Shown piece after piece: positions 43,677-61,661 of a DNA stretch of 64,000 nucleotides. Origin of the DNA: Adiantum capillus-veneris (Eukaryota > Streptophyta > Polypodiopsida > Polypodiales > Pteridaceae); assembly GCA_014529385.2 (NCBI GenBank), contig CM043944.1:81398384-81462383 (forward strand). Reading direction: 5' to 3'. Within the stretch, counting starts at the first letter, position 1, and each line of letters begins with the position of its first letter. A program made the position numbers and the translations under genes. The notes beneath the pieces are model-generated. The model made no database searches. It saw only the letters and a program-made list of their open reading frames with translations, and was not told the DNA's origin.

Positions 43677-44990
43677 ATATATTTTGCAGTTCTCCAAAAA
43701 AAAAACTAGTTTGCCCGTGAAAATTGTTAGCTCCATGTGCTTGAATTCAAAAGTTACCGAAATCCTGACCGTTTGGCCTGTCCAAACATGTATGTACTGG
43801 GTGTTTTGACCGTTCGATATGGGATCACCAAGGAATATTACTCGATACCATTGGATGTGAAATGGACGGGAGAGATTAAGCGACCTCATCGAACCGAAGA
43901 GCGGGCCTTGGGTGCAACTTTGAACCGTTGGATGTGGGGGCTGGACAGACTGAGACAGACACGTCATCGCCTTCCTCATGTTTGGAAGTTGCGACGCCTT
44001 TTCCCCCGCTTTTTGCTGTGATAGGCTGCTCGTCTGCACAACCTTCGCCATAGCTGGGTCCGGGGAAGGGGAACCTTTCACGCTTTTTCAGGTTTCCACG
44101 TTCCGCTTTCTGCAAGATTTGTCTGCTAATATGTCATCATGCTCATATTCGCTCCCCTACGGTTTGATTCCTTCCCACTCTATTCCTCTTCTGGCTCTTC
44201 ATCACCGGTCCAGCTCCTGCAAAGGGAAGGCGTAAGCAGAGGTGTCATCAGATGCAGCCTGCACATTGCCTCACTCATCAAGATTTCCTGCGACGCTGCG
44301 AGCATCTTCTTCTTGCTCAAGGTATTGCAGCCTTTTAACTTGTGAAAAGGCTTCCTCTCTTGCAAGTTCCGATTTTCCAGACTTCTTCCTCTCTTCTTCT
44401 GCCTGCCTTTAGCGAAGCCGCAGCTCCTGTTCTTCTGCTTTCTTTCTTGTCCCTGCAGATTGTTTCTCGGCCCTACAAGTCTACAATGCGCTCATCCCTT
44501 GTCTTGTGCTTGCAGACGTAGCCGCAAGCTTGGTAGTTTGTTGCCGTTGGTGGTAGCTCGAAACCAGCACTTTGTAACTGCTTTCTGTGTGGGTAATACT
44601 TTTCAAACTTCACACGCGCGTGGAAAAGCACACAAATTGGAGTAGAATGCTGCTTTTGGCTACTGAACTTCTTTCTATCTCGCTGTGGCAAGCTTTGTTA
44701 GGGTTTTCTGGTGAGATTTTTGTGATTAGAAAGAGCTAATTTCACAAGCTCCAGCTTCATAGTGTAGCGGGACAGTTTCTTGAGGTTTCTTGTCGCCTAA
44801 CTTGGCAAAGGGCTTGGTTATGAAAGTAGCGTGCTGAGCTGCGCTTCAACATCCGCAATGTTGTGACCGTTTCAGAGTTGCCACAACATGAAAAAACAGC
44901 CTCTTCTCTTCTCTCTTTTCTCTTCTCGGCTGCTCATGCAGATAAAGTTGCACGCCGTGCGGGGATAATTCACCGGCTCCTTTAGAGAGG
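43677..44990 (+). other. Upstream region of the KRP gene
   Basis: This is intergenic and 5' UTR sequence. Pyrimidine-rich stretches at 44,130-44,480 are typical of a plant leader or 5' UTR intron. No TATA box could be assigned with confidence. The MITE end is 1.3 kb from the start codon. Open frames here are short and without recognisable domains. Confidence 0.4.
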
Positions 44991-46378
44991 ATGGGAAAAT
45001 ACATGAGGAAAGGTAAAGGTGTAGGGAAGATGGAAGTTTCGCAGGGTACTCTTGTTGGTGTAAGGACCAGAGCGAAGTCTCTCGCCATGGAGAAGGAAAA
45101 AGTGGTAGGAAGCCTCTCTCTTCTCCACCATAGCTTCTCCACTTCTGCAACCACAGCAAGTAGCAGTAAAGCTAGTGGAAGCAGCTCGCATGCCCTTTCT
45201 ACACAGCCTCTATACATGGAACTGCGAAGCAGAAAGCTAGAAAAGGGCATTAGAAGCGGAAAAGACAAGGGCATTGACCAAACTTTTGATATGCCGGAGC
45301 TTTGCAAGAAGACGAGTAGTAGCAGGCTCTTTTCACCTCTTTCTACAGAGCTGCGTTCATTTGACAAAGAGCGTTGTAGAATTTGGCTTCAAACAGGGAG
45401 CTGCAGTATGCAAGGCAGCGACTCTACAAGCCAGAACAGGTTACCTTCTGGAAGTCCTAGGCTTCGTATGACTGTAGCCCCCACAGCGTCCTCAAATCAT
45501 TCTCTGGGGCATTCTGCTGTCTCCATTGCAGAGAACAGGCCACTCGGAATACTCACGCGAAACCGGAGACAAGAACTTGCCTGCAGCTCAGCATTGAATT
45601 CGGAAGCTGCTGTGGACATGGACGCATTCTTACTGTCGCAAAATTTGGCCGACCCTCGTAACAAGCGGCACATTGAGGTAAGCTGTAGAACACTTCATTT
45701 TTTAGTAGGAGTCTAGCCAGAATTGCATTGTTTGGTGAAGAGGTAAGACAACCCCAACATCTCTGCACGTGAAGGGCAATTATCTTCTTTTGGAGACGCA
45801 GTTTGGGTTACTTAACGAGGTTCAGACTGGCAGGTAGAAGTTTGCTGTGGAGAGAGTCCCATCGGTGCTGATGCCTGCGACAAAGCCAGGTAATGAAGTG
45901 TGCAGTTCTACGAATCCTTTCTCAAGTTCTAGGGTCAGCTAGAGGAAATGTTACATTTCGGAGTGATGTCGTTTGATCTATTAGGGAGTGTGAACCGTCG
46001 AGCACGAAGAGGGCGCGTGAATGCACGCCAGATAGCTTTATTCGAGACACCGAAGCCCCTGGATCGACCTCCAAGGCACGACCTTCTATACAAGCCAGGC
46101 CGCTACCTGCACCCGCTGTTGTCAGTAGTTGTGAAGCTCCAAATGCTAACGAAATCGAGGCATTTCTTTCCAGTGCAGAGCAACGTGAACGTAGACGCTT
46201 CATAAATCGGTATTGCACTTTAACATTTGCACTGGTCATTGTTTTAGACTGGGCCGACTTTCCATTTGCATTGTGATTTTGTATGCATGGGAGTGACTTG
46301 TTGATTGCTCGCAGGTTTAATTTTGATCCCCTCTTGGAAAGGCCCTTGAGAGGTAGATACGAGTGGTTCAATCTGTAA
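44991..46378 (+). CDS. KRP: KRP/ICK cyclin-dependent kinase inhibitor, four exons, intact
   Basis: Predicted exons are 44,991-45,677, 45,834-45,889, 45,985-46,209 and 46,315-46,378, with GT/AG introns of 156, 95 and 105 bp. They give 343 residues with no stop. N-terminal KRP motifs are GVRTRAKSLA (about residues 23-32) and YMELRSRKLEK (75-85). Exon 3 gives RARECTPDSFIRD, resembling the conserved TPCSLIRD motif, then EIEAFLSSAEQRERRRFINR. Exon 4 gives FNFDPLLERPLRGRYEWFNL. The C-terminal pair is the CDK/cyclin-binding inhibitory domain of plant Kip-related proteins. The product should bind CDKA-cyclin D complexes in the nucleus and restrain the G1/S transition and endocycle. The ATG is the first in a good context (AGGATGG). 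The exon 3 acceptor was chosen because the upstream alternative meets a TGA. Confidence 0.9.
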
Positions 46379-49300
46379 TTACACTACAGTCGTCAGTATT
46401 CATTCTCTAACTTTTGTACCAGTGCAGTCCATTAGCTCGTTGGGATGTGCCTGCCTCAACCTGTAGAATTGTTGTAAGTCACTCAAAGTGGCTCTGTACG
46501 ATATTGCAACTGCTTGAAACCTTTGGTTTTTGCTTTCACGGTTTTTGCTTTCTCCGGTGTTTCATGTTTGTAACCTGTCTGATATAGGCCAGTTAAACAC
46601 ATTTGGAGCAATTGCCCCGGCTTGCTTGCTTAATTTGTAGGTTTTAAAGCAAAAGAATCGCGGGTATTGTTCCCCAAATTCTTCGAAGGTTCTTATTTCT
46701 GGGTGAAAAATGATTTTGAAGATGCATTGGTTATTCAAGAGATCCCATCGTACATGAAGAGATTTTAAGGGACAAATTAAGCAGCACAAACCCCTTGTCT
46801 TAGTTAAAGAGAGGTTTTACTTGCTTCTGGGTAGAGAAACTGGTCAAAATAATGAGGTTGGTTACACACCACCTTCCCAAAGGGGGCTTGTTGATTGCGC
46901 GAACAAGTTGCCGATAGTAGTGTGGCAGGCAAGACCACTTGTGCAAGCTCGGGCGGGGGTTGAGCTGACTATAGTGAGAATTAGAGGAGGATTCCTTATA
47001 GCTTAATTGACAAAACAGTTAAGTTATAAGGAAGGACTATAGACTTTTGGTGTGTATACCATGCCTTCCCATCCCCAAAAATCATTTTTGAGAAAAATCA
47101 TTTTTGCAACCATACACTCCACATTTCTTTTTTGTTAATTTCTTGAGATTAATTTGGAAGAATTAAGCTAACTTATAAAACTTCACACTTTCCCTCAAAA
47201 TCTAGGCACTTCCTCTCAGCATATTTGTATTTCAAGCTGGCATGGCGAATTTGGTGGAAGTCAACTGCTCTTAAGGTAAAAAAACTTTGGAAGAAATGTT
47301 AATAGGGTGCTAGGGTAAAGGAGCCAACCTAAGGATAGCTAAAATGTGGGAGACCATCACAGAGAGGGATATTCAAGTTGAGATGAGTCAATATCTTACT
47401 ACAATTAATGCATCAAGCTCTAATTACACCAAGTACTACCCCTATATGAATTCTTGATGTTTCTAAAGGTTTTTGATTTTTCTGAAATCAGGGAGACCCA
47501 CTATCCCCATCATGAATTCTTGAGAACTGCATGATAAAATATATGCAACTTAATGTTGGTCTTATTCTTGGGCTTCTCCGTTGGGTTTAGCAATAGACAT
47601 CTTTGTTGTTTGCTTCATATTTAAGTGGACATCTTGTTCTTTAGCTTAGCAATCTTTACATGTACCGTCTCTAGTTTGCTTGACAACCTTAGGAGGTTTG
47701 TGCACATCATATACTACTGGTAGAGACTCGGGATAATTATCTCATAATTAATTAATTAGTTTTTTAAATTATTACTGCTTAAATGTTTTATTTTTAGTAG
47801 AAAATGAACTATCATAATGAGTAAATGTTTTATTTTTATCAAAAAATGAACTAAAAATTTGCATTTCAAAAGTGGAGTTCCAAAGCTTTGAAAAGAAAGT
47901 CAAATGCTTAGTCTTGTGGAGGTGCAATCATGTAGATGCCTTCCGTGTAGAAGTCCTTTCACGAATAACTTGAGGTATAGTTGCTTCATTGCTATGATGG
48001 AATATTCTCTCTCTCTCTCTCTCACTACAGGTTTTGCTATGTCTATCTCTTGGACAATAATTGCAACAAACACCTCTATATTTTGATGAAGAGATGCTAG
48101 CAATCCATGCCTACCAAATGTGGTATGTCAAGTTTGGTGGAAGTGTGACAAAAACTAATTGGACAATTACGATGTATTTAATGACATCTAGTTATCATTA
48201 GTCAGTTTCCATGTGTAATGCATTAAATTTGGTAGTGAGTTGTGCGTGACATTGACAACCATACAGATTATTGTGGTTGTGTGTGTGTGAGTAGGAACCC
48301 AATCTATAGACAAGGGAAGACCACCTAACATAGTTTCTAAAATCACCAAGTCCAGACATTCAACCATAGGATTCACAAAGAACTCTTTATTCAAACTTTC
48401 TCAATGTAGTGAAAAAGTATATCCATAATACTTGTGCTCACTATCTCCAATGATCACTTAATCATCAAAAAGTACTTATAGAAGACTATTGCCAATATAT
48501 ACCAACCAGAAGTAGATTTAATAGATTCAAATCCACAATGAAAGAGCACTTGAGGCATGGTAGTTTGATTCAACATATCCATGATGTGTAAAACAAGGAT
48601 CAGTAGGTGGTATCACCACGATCCTCAACATTCTTTTAGACAAACATAACCACGTAATGCAAGGCTAAGTGAGGGAATAAAACCCTCACTTGGTTAAATG
48701 GGAGGTGAGTCTATAGATGAAATGAGAAATTCCCTCCTCATTGTGTGCAGAAAATTCAACCATGCATGGCTACACTATCACCATCATATCTTGGTATGAA
48801 GTCTTCACAGATATGCTCGATAGGCGAGGACCCATGTCAATACAAGTATTCACACTAGGCAAGGCCTTAAGGTGGTATAGGGGAGAAAGAGAGAGTAGAA
48901 GAGAGAAGGTAGAGATGAATAGGTAGGGAGGGACCATCATACAAAGCTTGAGGTGCAGAGGGAGATGACTAAGGGAGTCGAGAGGGTTGACAGTGTAAGC
49001 CAGCTAGTGCAGGAAATGCCAGGAGAAAGTTTTAGGACAAGCCTTGATGCAGCCAAAACAGAAAAAAAATCAATATAATCAATACATCCAGAAGCCCACG
49101 ATTATTAAGTTAGGTGGTGATGGTTATTCTCACCAAGAATGATAGAATAGGGTAGATTCACACACTTAGAACCATCTAAAAATATTTATGTACTGGTCGA
49201 GATCATATTTGGAATAGAACTAATTTATAGCAAAAAGACTTAGTTTAGTAGGCTGTAGCAGATGAAGGTGGATAGTACACTCTCTCATTGCCATAATTAT

Positions 49301-49450
49301 TCACTCAAGGTAGAAGGTAAAAAAGAAAATTTGGAAAAAAATACCAAACGGCAAACCAGTCACAAAGTAAGTCGGGTGTAGCAATCAAAGCCAAGTGAAG
49401 TAATCATACCCATAATCTCTATTAGGCAATTTAGAGAGAGATTCTCCCAT
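46379..49450. other. Intergenic DNA downstream of KRP
   Basis: The first few hundred bases should be KRP 3' UTR. Beyond that I find no gene. The sequence is AT-rich with a (CT)9 near 48,007 and a 44-bp segment (48,287-48,330) repeated at 50,595-50,638. Confidence 0.5.
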
Positions 49451-50315
49451 TCATAAGTATCATGTACCACAAAAAGTACTATTCATAATTAAGCATCAAA
49501 GAAACACAAGGTACCACCACAGATGATTAGTATGCTTAGGTGAACTATAAAGGATAAGTTCCATCAGCATCATTCTGCATAATAGAGTCAGATCTCCTAC
49601 CATTGAGACCGAAGCAGGGGTAAATAAAAAAAGTGTGTGTGAGTCCAGGATGAAGCAGCCCAGGCTAAGTATAGTGACCAATTGTGTGTGTGTGTGTGTG
49701 TGTGTGTGTGCACGCACGCCCACCCTTACCCAGGCACCATACTCAATGTTAAGGAAGTAGACCCAATGAGTATGGGCCTACTCCGTCATCAAGTTGATGA
49801 GAGTGAAATAGTTTAGTTTGAAACTTACAAGAGATGTACCACATCAAGAAGTCCATAGTGAAGTAGATCTCAACTTTTTGTGGTACATGATCTCATAAGT
49901 ATCATGTACCACAAAAAGTACTATTCATAATTAAGCATCAAAGAAACACAAGGTACCACCACAGATGATTAGTATGCTTAGGTGAACTATAAAGGATAAG
50001 TTCCATCAGCATCATTCTGCATAATACAGTCAGATCTCCTACCATTGAGACCGCAGCAGGGGTAAATCAAAAAAGTGTGTGTGAGTCCAGGATGAAACAG
50101 CCCAGGCTAAGTATAGTGACCAATTGTGTGTGTGTGTGTGTGTGTGCACGCACGCCCCGCCCACCCTTACCCAGGCACCATACTCAATGTTAAGGAAGTA
50201 GACCCAATGAGTATGGGCCTACTCCGTCATAAAGTTGATGAGAGTGAAATAGTTAAGTTTGAAACTTACAAGAGATGTACCACATCAAGAAGTCCATAGT
50301 GAAGTAGATCTCAAC
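49451..50315. repeat. Direct duplication of about 424 bp with a palindrome at the junction
   Basis: 49,451-49,874 and 49,893-50,315 are almost identical, with an offset of 442. They include the same (GT)n tract (about 49,682-49,711 and 50,125-50,147) in different lengths. At the junction ACTTTTTGTGGTACATGAT (49,873-49,891) and ATCATGTACCACAAAAAGT (49,901-49,919) form a perfect 19-bp inverted repeat with a 9-base loop. Confidence 0.92.
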
Positions 50316-50759
50316 AGAATAATACCCGATAATGTCTTCAAAGAAGAATTTACTCCGGTAGGAGTTTTAAGATTTGTAGCTAGTAAAAATTAGTGTAGAT
50401 GTCGTACGTAGTCTTTCATGGATGTTTTCCAAAATTTTTCCTATTGCACAGGGTCATGTATAATCCATCAAAGAGTAGTCCGTTTATAGGTAAAATGTTC
50501 TTGAAATCAAAAGAATCAAAATAACTACACATGGGTAAGTAATTTTGAACTAGCATGCAACCTAAAACCAGCAGAGTCAAAGACTACATTACCGGTGAGT
50601 AGGAACCCAATCTATAGACAAGGAAAGACCACTTAACACCTGTCAACCTAAAAAGGAATTACAAACAGTGGGTCAATCAAAGCCTATAGACAAAAAAATA
50701 ATCTAAAGCCAGCGTCCTAGTCCTCCTAGTAACCTCGGAGGGCCTTCTGTTAAGGATGT
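50316..50759. other. Short anonymous spacer before the long direct repeats
   Basis: No gene is seen. It contains the second copy (50,595-50,638) of the 44-bp repeat first found at 48,287. Confidence 0.5.
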
Positions 50760-52095
<1,336 letters not shown>

Positions 52096-52295
52096 CTTGC
52101 CCTCTAAAACTCTCCAAAAAATCTCTAAGTATTATCCATTGGAAATCCCTTTGTCCACTAACTTCAGAGCCTTGCTGTTGGGAGAAGAGGGGGAGATCGA
52201 CCACTTAGAATATTCAACACAAGCTTTCAAGCCATCACCATCAAACTGTCCACCTCTTCTTCCAATTTCCAAGCACACACACTCACCTAGACTAT

Positions 52296-52376
<81 letters not shown>

Positions 52377-54071
52377 CATAGAATTGACATAGACATGCTT
52401 GTAAGAGAGTGTAAGAGATGCGTAAGAGATGGAGACTAAATTAGAGAGTACAGAGCAAATAACCATAGCTTAAGAGAGTAGAGAAGAGAATCTGCAAGAG
52501 AAAGGCCTAAATCCAGCCCCAAACTCCACGGCACCTCTCTTGTGGAGTTGGTATTTAATATATTATTTTTGAGTTTAGGGTGCCAAAAATTGAGGCCCCT
52601 CTTTTACAACCACTTTACTTTTGTAAATGAGTGAAGCTCATTAGTTCTTGCATGACCCATAAGGGGAGTTCCCACTACAACTATTTACAGAGCCATAGTG
52701 GCTTATTGAAATGATGTTCTAAGATACTGTGCAAATATAAAGTGGCCAAGAGTAATTGCCGTCACCTCTTCATCAACTCCCCGCATTCCTCTCTACAGAA
52801 TCATCATCAACTCAATTAGTAAAATAAATAGACAGCACACAATTAACCATTTTGCCCAACTATCCCAATTGCAGCTAACCACTACAACAGGAGGGTGCCC
52901 AGTCTCGTAACACTTGCCATTGGCTGCCTAGTGAACCAACCCTCTAGCTGTGAAGTGCTACCGAAATCCACCAACCCAAAATTCAAATTACTTGCTTGCC
53001 CTGCACTTAGACATGTTCGAGGCCCGCGATCATCAAGCATCAAAATGGTAGAAAAGCATTAGCTTCCTTTTTACGGTCATTATCAACCACCCACTTCGAC
53101 TTGCTGTATCTCGGTCATCGTGCATCCGTTTGCCAAGCCATCTGTTCCGGCTAGCTCCATGCATCACCCACTATCTTCTTGAACTTTGTCAAGATCCAAA
53201 AAATGCAAGATGGCATGGTTCCCCATGCGGTCAACTTGGCCCATAATTCAAGCAGTGCAACTCTATCCATTGAAACCACCTCGGACTACCTGGCACCACA
53301 TGCCTTATTCGTCTCAAATCTGCAATGCACTGCACCTTCAAACTCAAATGTCTTGGGCTCTATAGGTCGGTTTGACGAGCCGTCTAGACCTGCTCCTTGG
53401 CAGCAACTCAACCTCTACATCCTCAAGCCAAAAAACAACCCTGCAACCTTCTTTCATTTTTCATCATGTCAGGCCTATCCTTGAGCCTTTTTGGTCTATA
53501 AAACCTCATCAACCATACACATCCGCTGTTACATGTCTGCCCAGGATCTTTGATATGCTCTAGCTCTTTGCCATGCATCTGCAAGCTTGTACATACCTGC
53601 CCATGCCATCTTCTATGGTCGACCAACTTTGGCTGCACCATCATTGCCCACCCCCTAGTTGAACATTTAATTTGAACCAAAAAAGAGCTTTATTCCACTT
53701 CTAACTGCAAAACATGGCACACACTATCAACAACCAAAACCATATATACTTTTTATTGTAGCCTATTTCCAAACCTTCAAGTGGGTTGCCCCACCCCCTG
53801 CATCACATAGCTTCCGCCTTGATAAAAAACATGCCATTGGTTACGTCCACCCATCTGCAACACAATTCCATTGTGCTACACTCCAACACATAGACCATCA
53901 TGTATATAGGCCACCCATAGCCTTCCTTCAACACTCCATGCACTCACTTGCAAACTGCATACTCCATACCAAGCATCACCAAGCATACCAACATGCAAGA
54001 AACATGTACCTGACAACACACTTGAACGCATATCCGACCCTCCCTCCCAACCAAGTAAAGTGCAGGCCTCA
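52096..54071 (-). other. Interior of the LARD-like element, 3' half, no gene recognised
   Basis: An (AC)n tract runs from 52,297 to 52,371. The remainder has only short frames without recognisable motifs on either strand. Confidence 0.5.
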
Positions 54072-54790
54072 TCAATAGACCCCTGCACCTGTTGAACCAT
54101 CCACCACACAACAGTATCTACCACCATGGTCCATGATCATCAACCATAGCTCACATACCTTCAATGGAAGCAGAGCTACCGCCTGGGACTCTCCTGGATC
54201 CACCACTGGACATGCCTGCTGAACTGGAATCTCCACCATCTTTGGCACCATGACCTCCTCTTCATCAGCCAAGCACTGGACTATAGCATCATCCACCCCT
54301 CCTGCTTCAACCAGCTGCTCTTGAAGATCAATCATCTTTGTTTGCATATTAACTTCATTTGCTTGTGCTTGGATCTCCTCTTTTACCGCTGCATCATACT
54401 CTTCCAAGGCAGAGAGAAATTCTCCCCACACTGCCTCCTCTTGGTCGTCATCCATAGGTAGGGCCACTTCATCCCTTGCGATAATGCATCGTCTCATCTG
54501 CATACCTCCATTGGTGGGCATAGACTCCTCCATTTGGTTTCCATCAAGCACAATGGCTTGCTTGGTTCCTTGCTGTTCTTGAACATTCTCTATCACCATA
54601 TCATCAAGCACATAATAAGGCAGCTTTACCTTTACCAGCTCAAGTTCATCAGACTCTGTTTCCTCACCATAGGATGTGGACTCATCCTCTCTATCCTCTC
54701 TTCTCCCTCACCAGCATCATATATCGACTCCGTATCTATCTTCATTTGCTTGCTGCTCCATAAATGCTTGACCATCTCTTTGGCTTTGCA
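54072..54790 (-). CDS. Acidic ORF in the LARD-like element, unknown function
   Basis: The minus-strand frame 54,611-54,072 codes 179 residues, very acidic and Gln/Met-rich (MPTNGGMQMRRCIIARDEVA, EEAVWGEFLSALEEYDAAVK, MIDLQEQLVEAGGVDDAIVQ). No stop interrupts it. Upstream on the same strand is more acidic, Gln-rich sequence (ECNQVADTKSLEADEESVQS) broken by stops. I do not recognise it. It may be a degenerate gag-derived or accessory protein of the element. Confidence 0.35.
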
Positions 54791-55291
54791 CACTTTCTTC
54801 ATCTGCTTCCAAGCTCTTGGTATCTGCAACCTGATTGCATTCCGCTACCTTTTCAAAAAACTTTCCACAAGAATAGGCTTTACCTCTTTAATCCGCACGA
54901 GAACCTCAACATTTGCTACCATTTGTACCTGGTTCGCTTCAACATGGGGCTTCTCCTCGTTGGCAAACTAGTCCACCCTCGGCACATGCACATCACAAAC
55001 TGGAAACCTCCAAGGAACATACCAACCATAGGCCTTACCTCCACATGCTTTGCACTTAAAACAATTGGAACCACCTTTAGTCAACCAAAGAGCACTCTGC
55101 TACCACCACAACATGCACATAATCTATAGGATTCAACACGCCCAATTGCAGCTTCCGCTTTACCTTTCAGCTCTTCATGTTGGCCAGATAGACCATGTCT
55201 TCATCGACCTTTTCTCTAATCCTCAGATCAAAGCACTCTAATAGCTTTAACAACTTCAAATACTGATTGCCTTTTAACCGAGTAGCAATCT

Positions 55292-55726
55292 TTAACTACT
55301 CCCAACAAGAAAAATGGAAAAATCCTTACTTACGTCTTGGCGTACCGTCTTCAGCTTTCGACCAGCTTCCTCCGGAGTAATCACTGCTCGAAACGGCTCC
55401 AGAAGCTGACTCTGCAGCTCTTGCCATGATCCTCGATCACTGCTCTTTAAATCATCGAACCACATCTTGGCCCATTCGTGCATCAACGGTGACACCATCT
55501 GCAGCTTTTCCTCATCCGTCACATATGCATCTCCAACAACCATAGCTCAAAATCTACTAACCAATCATCACGATCTTCAACTCTCATAAATATGGGGCCA
55601 AAACTTGGCTACATCATCTCTCTTAGCCTCAAACTCAACCACCAAACACTTTGACCATTAGCCAACCGCTTTGTCGACTACCAAACATTGAGCATCAGAC
55701 AGCTCCTGAGTGGGGGCACCAGAAGA
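55292..55726 (-). pseudogene. Gag-like ORF beside the putative 5' LTR
   Basis: The minus-strand ATG at 55,543 gives 83 residues: VGDAYVTDEEKLQMVSPLMH, EWAKMWFDDLKSSDRGSWQE, LQSQLLEPFRAVITPEEAGR. The pattern A-x2-W-F-x2-L ... SW-x-EL-x8-F is that of a Ty3/gypsy-type gag capsid domain. In the frame just upstream, EFEAKRDDVAKFWPHIYES followed by stops suggests a longer ancestral gag. It begins about 180 bp from the inner end of the right repeat, the usual place for gag. It ends in a short GTAAGTAAG-containing segment. Confidence 0.5.
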
Positions 55727-56432
55727 TGGAGAGGGGGAAAGGGGAACACACCCAAAACACAACACAATGCCTCACTATAGCCCAGGGTTTGCATAGCGCC
55801 CCAATCCACTAGAGTTCACCTTCAAAAGTTGACACTATCCACAAGCAAACCATTGCTTGCACACGACCATACGCACACACGCTTTGCAATGCACCAAACA
55901 TACCCAATCATTCCTCTCCGCTCAACTCATAGCCTTCAGCCTCTCTCTATCTCCCTTTGCACAACAAACTTCGGGGGGCACACACGCCAACACACGCACA
56001 CAATCAGAGAAGAGAAGGGGGAGAGGGGAGTTGACGCCGAGAGAAATAGCAATGATGGATTCCATTATCATCAACACAACCATGTTCAAAACGGCTCAAT
56101 CGACACAGTTTCGACGAGCTCAAAATCCGGGTCGGCAACCCTCTCTGGCTATCCGTACCGTCAAGATGGCCAAAAGCCCAAAAAATGGTGTGAGATCCTC
56201 TTTTTATAGGAATGACTAAGCTCAAAAAAAGAAAAAGATGGATTCCCTAGCTTGTGAAATTCAACACTCCTTATAGGATTTTCTTGCTTTGCATACACTT
56301 GGCCTGTTCATTTTTAGGCATAATTGCATGGGCTCGCCACATCGGCAAGCTTCTATTTCCTCTCTCTCACATGCTCACATGACTCCTCCCTTGATTTTTC
56401 TGCCTAGCTTGGCCGCCCACTTTGCCCTTTGG

Positions 56433-56490
<58 letters not shown>

Positions 56491-56871
56491 ACCCTCTCTT
56501 TCTCCCTTTTCATGGTATTCATCTCCTACCCCTAGGCCCCAAGCATTAGCGACCTCGCTAGTAGGCTCAAGCCTGTGGGAACCCGGCCCTGGCGGGCGCC
56601 ATGCCATGTCACCACTGTCACTGGCTCTACCCAGGACCGCCGTCTGACAGCCTACGCGCCCACTGTGCCCACCAAACTTGCCAATTTTTGCCCACTGCCA
56701 CGCATGCAGCGCCTTGACAAGCACGCATAGCGAGGCACGCAGATAGAAACTCTTTCTCTTCTTTGTACACTCCCCATATGGGCCATGGACCCGGACTTAC
56801 ACCCTGCCTGCTCACTTCAAAACCCCGCATGTGGGATCTTCTGCCCGCCATGTGGCACTCGCAAGGGCCTT
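55727..56871 (-). repeat. Right long direct repeat (putative 5' LTR)
   Basis: Partner of 50,760-52,095. It contains (CT)n at 56,434-56,488. Just inside it on the minus strand, after ...CTCTCCA, TCTTCTGGTGCCCCCACTC offers a weak PBS candidate. Confidence 0.8.
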
Positions 56872-57016
56872 GCTATAAGGGAGAGGGGACTCGAACATGC
56901 TAATATCCACCAAGTGATGCTCTATATAGGCCCTTGGCCTGCTAAACATAGAGACCCCCTTGAGTGCATGTCCGTCCTGGCCCTTGGCCCTACCAGGTCC
57001 TACCCTTGGCATGACA

Positions 57017-57029
57017 TTACTCCCCCCTT
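57017..57029 (-). promoter_or_regulatory. Polypurine-tract-like site and LTR boundary
   Basis: On the minus strand AAGGGGGGAGTAATGTCATG reads as a PPT followed by an LTR beginning TGTCATG at 57,016. A TATATAG lies about 100 bp into it (near 56,920). It may be the true outer end of the right-hand LTR or the 3' LTR of another element overlapping it. Confidence 0.4.
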
Positions 57030-61473
<4,444 letters not shown>

Positions 61474-61661
61474 AGAATGGCGAGGTGAGGATGAAACTGT
61501 GCTTAGGACCTACCGCCACAATGCCTGCATCCGACCTGAAGCCTCTTATGAGCGGGCAACACACTGGTGAACGACCCTGCAATACCCACCTCGACACTTA
61601 GCTTCAACCCTGCTTCGATGATTACCACTTAAATAAACATGTCCTTCCTTTGTTCTTTGCT

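Noticed and set aside
43737-44021. 94-codon plus-strand ORF upstream of KRP
   Set aside because: No recognisable domain, arbitrary composition, and it lies in the presumed promoter or leader.
45922-46371. 149-codon minus-strand ORF opposite the KRP gene
   Set aside because: It is a shadow frame; the plus strand encodes conserved KRP motifs with proper splice sites.
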